NCBI GenBank assembly: GCA_009778235.1
Contig: WRKE01000233.1
Coordinates: 1 to 7,809 of the forward strand
Direction: 5' to 3'
DNA: 7,809 nucleotides
Origin: Pseudomonadota bacterium
Lineage (GTDB): Bacteria; Desulfobacterota; Desulfobulbia; Desulfobulbales; Desulfobulbaceae
Below, in pieces: positions 6,003 through 7,809 of the stretch. The notes below the pieces were generated by a model. It saw only the letters and a list, made by a program, of their open reading frames with translations, did no database searches and was not told the origin of the DNA. Within the stretch, counting starts at the first letter, position 1. Each line of letters begins with the position of its first letter. A program made the position numbers and the translations under genes.

Positions 6003-7772
6003 TTACAGCTCCTTAAACACCGGGCAGGATCGCTGGCGGTCATAACTGCGCCAGAGCTGGTCGTCGGCTTTGCTATGGCAATCAAGGCAGAGCCCGACCC
6101 GGAGGATGCGCCGCAGCTCCTCACCGTTGAATGGTCGCAGATTCGACCGTGAACCGTGCTGGAGCGGCGTGCCGTCGATGGTCACAAAGGTATCGAGCCC
6201 CGGTGTCCGCCCCTGCTCGCTTTGCAGCCCCCGGTCCACCGGATGAAACTGCCACAGCCCTTGCCGCAGGGTCACCGTGCCCTCTCCCAGACCGATGGTC
6301 TTCGGTTCAGCATGGCAATCCTTGCAGGTCCGCCCCTTGGCCTGGATGGTGTGGGGATTGATCGCCGCCATGGTGAACCGGTTAAATCCCCCTTCGGAGG
6401 CGCCCTTTTCGTCGATCAAGGTCACCAGATCCTGGCAGCCGGGCGTCACCACCACCACCTTGTCCCCCCAAACCGCCAGCATCGGTTTTTCATAGCGGAT
6501 ATAGGAACGCCCTTCCTCCCACCAGCCGGACGTCTCCTTGAGGGTCAGCTTGTCAAGATGGGTTTCGCGTTTGTCCCGCTTGACATGGCAGCCGTAGCAC
6601 TGCGGCACCCAGGTGGAGTGGCAGGCCGCACAGGAGAGGCGCTGGTGGCCGGGAGCCAGGCAGGCCTGCTGGTTCGGGGGCCGAAGAGGATGCTCTTTGC
6701 CGTCGATCTTGCCGGTCAGGATAAATTGCCCCGGGCGCCCGCTGACGTTGGTCAGGGGCTTGCCCTTGCGCGAGGTGCCAGGCGTGGCGTCGTGACAACT
6801 TTGGCAGGTGATTTCCACCTGATCCTCGTAATGGGCGTAGCTGGTGCCATCCCCCATGATTTCGTCGCGGATATGGCAGTCGATGCACACCATCCCCTTG
6901 GTATGGTGGATATCCTCGGCGATCTTGAGATAAAAGCGGTCGCCGGCCAATCTCTGCGACGAGAGATGTCCCTTTTCATACGGCGTGCCGTAGCCCTCGG
7001 CCTCGAAAATGCCGGTGTACGACAAGCCGATGCGGCCGGAACGGTTATGGCAACGAATGCAATTCTCCTCAGGTACCTGCTTGACCACCTGGGGGTGGGG
7101 CCGTTTTTCGATCGCCTCCTGAGCTGTGGACGCAAGTTCGGTGGTAACCGTGTTGCGCGGTATTGAAGGAGGCAGGTTGTAGTGACAGGCAGCACAGCCG
7201 CCCCCCTTCTCGTTGAAAAAGGCCGGTGCGCCGGGCAGGTCTCCTTTCTGTTTCCACAGATGGCAGGTGGCGCAGAGCTTGCGGTAATAATCAAGCGCCA
7301 CCGAAGTTTCACCGCTCATCAGCAAATGCTCGACCGTGATCTCAGCATCCTGACGGTCCCGCTCGCCCCAATAATAGAGCAGGGTGGCCAGAATGCCTCG
7401 ATTGGTGGCCATGAGGGAATTTTTCACCTTGTGGATATCCGCCGGGTGGCAGCCCTCAACCCCACAGGTCCTTGCCACCCAGCGCAAATCGCCAGGATTC
7501 AGCACCATACCTCTATGGGCCTTATCCTTGTCAATGGCCAGCGCATCGCCTAAGTGGCAGGGCGAACAGCCGACCACCTGATTGTCGTGGGCGCCGTCCA
7601 GCTTTTCCCTGGTATGGCAATTCAGGCACATCTCCACCATCCCCGCTGTGGTGATTGCCAGCTGTCCGGGACGCTCGGTGGTCTGTTCACGAACCACCAG
7701 GTAGCCGATCAACAACAAACAAACCGGGACGAAAAAGACGATGGGGATGAAACTATGGGGCATTCGGGCCAT
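6003..7772 (-). CDS. Membrane-anchored dodecahaem cytochrome c of unknown function
   Basis: The 589-residue protein has a hydrophobic N-terminal segment (about 8-27) after MARMPH, which fits an uncleaved anchor or export signal with the rest in the periplasm. Eleven CXXCH haem sites start at C49, C69, C167, C193, C238, C296, C323, C381, C392, C483 and C562. A twelfth is of the longer CX4CH type (C103-H109, CGVEGCH). C18, C371, C446 and C583 lie outside these motifs. Residues 397-482 have no haem site and are rich in aromatic and beta-prone residues (GWWEEGRSYIRYEKP, then a valine-rich strand), suggesting an inserted non-haem fold. Its job is probably electron transfer or reduction outside the inner membrane; the substrate is unknown and I do not recognise a named family. 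The ATG at 7772 follows an in-frame TGA at 7791-7789, and no good ribosome site is visible. Haem attachment would need a Ccm or Ccs system encoded elsewhere. Confidence 0.88.
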   Translation of the reverse strand: MARMPHSFIPIVFFVPVCLLLIGYLVVREQTTERPGQLAITTAGMVEMCLNCHTREKLDGAHDNQVVGCSPCHLGDALAIDKDKAHRGMVLNPGDLRWVARTCGVEGCHPADIHKVKNSLMATNRGILATLLYYWGERDRQDAEITVEHLLMSGETSVALDYYRKLCATCHLWKQKGDLPGAPAFFNEKGGGCAACHYNLPPSIPRNTVTTELASTAQEAIEKRPHPQVVKQVPEENCIRCHNRSGRIGLSYTGIFEAEGYGTPYEKGHLSSQRLAGDRFYLKIAEDIHHTKGMVCIDCHIRDEIMGDGTSYAHYEDQVEITCQSCHDATPGTSRKGKPLTNVSGRPGQFILTGKIDGKEHPLRPPNQQACLAPGHQRLSCAACHSTWVPQCYGCHVKRDKRETHLDKLTLKETSGWWEEGRSYIRYEKPMLAVWGDKVVVVTPGCQDLVTLIDEKGASEGGFNRFTMAAINPHTIQAKGRTCKDCHAEPKTIGLGEGTVTLRQGLWQFHPVDRGLQSEQGRTPGLDTFVTIDGTPLQHGSRSNLRPFNGEELRRILRVGLCLDCHSKADDQLWRSYDRQRSCPVFKEL

Positions 7773-7809
7773 GATGCGCGCCGGTTTGCTTCAAGTGGAA
7801 TGGCTTTCA

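Noticed and set aside
6156..7166. A 336-codon open frame on the plus strand opposite the cytochrome gene
   Set aside because: The minus strand carries 12 haem motifs in one continuous frame. The plus-strand translation shows no recognisable domain, and long antisense frames are common in GC-rich coding DNA.
7773..7809. A possible end of another gene at the right edge
   Set aside because: Only 37 bases are visible. An in-frame TGA relative to the cytochrome is present, but nothing can be assigned to a gene.

Overview
The window looks like chromosome from a GC-rich anaerobic or facultative bacterium of the deltaproteobacterial (Desulfobacterota) kind. This placement is inferred from three things: a complex I operon that passes from nuoD straight to nuoH without nuoE, nuoF or nuoG; a CysL-like LysR regulator beside it; and a large membrane-anchored multihaem cytochrome c. 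No rRNA or other strict taxonomic marker is present, so the placement is tentative. I see no tRNA, mobile element, CRISPR array or integration scar.

Layout. Positions 1-3291 carry the front of a complex I operon on the minus strand, read from right to left: nuoA, nuoB, nuoC, nuoD, nuoH. nuoH runs off the left edge. The genes are tightly packed: nuoA and nuoB overlap by 31 bases, nuoB and nuoC are 15 apart, nuoC and nuoD overlap by 4, and nuoD and nuoH are 15 apart. Positions 3292-3575 are a divergent control region with a good sigma-70-like promoter facing nuoA and several small palindromes. A LysR-type regulator (3576-4574, plus strand) reads away from it. A strong hairpin flanked by A8 and T8 (4611-4653) then separates the regulator from a convergent class I aminotransferase (4675-5883, minus strand). 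Upstream of the aminotransferase, also on the minus strand, lies a 589-residue cytochrome with 12 predicted c-type haem sites (6003-7772). It starts 37 bases from the right edge.

How the genes may work together. NuoB carries the residues for the terminal N2 iron-sulfur cluster. NuoC and NuoD form the connecting arm and the quinone pocket, and NuoA and NuoH belong to the membrane arm. With no NADH-dehydrogenase module between nuoD and nuoH, the encoded enzyme is probably an 11-subunit type that takes electrons from a donor other than NADH (ferredoxin is often proposed), unless nuoEFG lie elsewhere. The multihaem cytochrome is probably a periplasmic, membrane-tethered electron carrier or reductase. 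Any link between it and the quinone pool fed by complex I is inference. The regulator could control the divergent nuo operon, itself, or distant genes. The aminotransferase looks like ordinary amino-acid metabolism and has no evident tie to the respiratory genes.

The most notable items are the missing nuoEFG block and the 12-haem cytochrome, whose function I do not recognise. I found no clear sign of a wholly new system.
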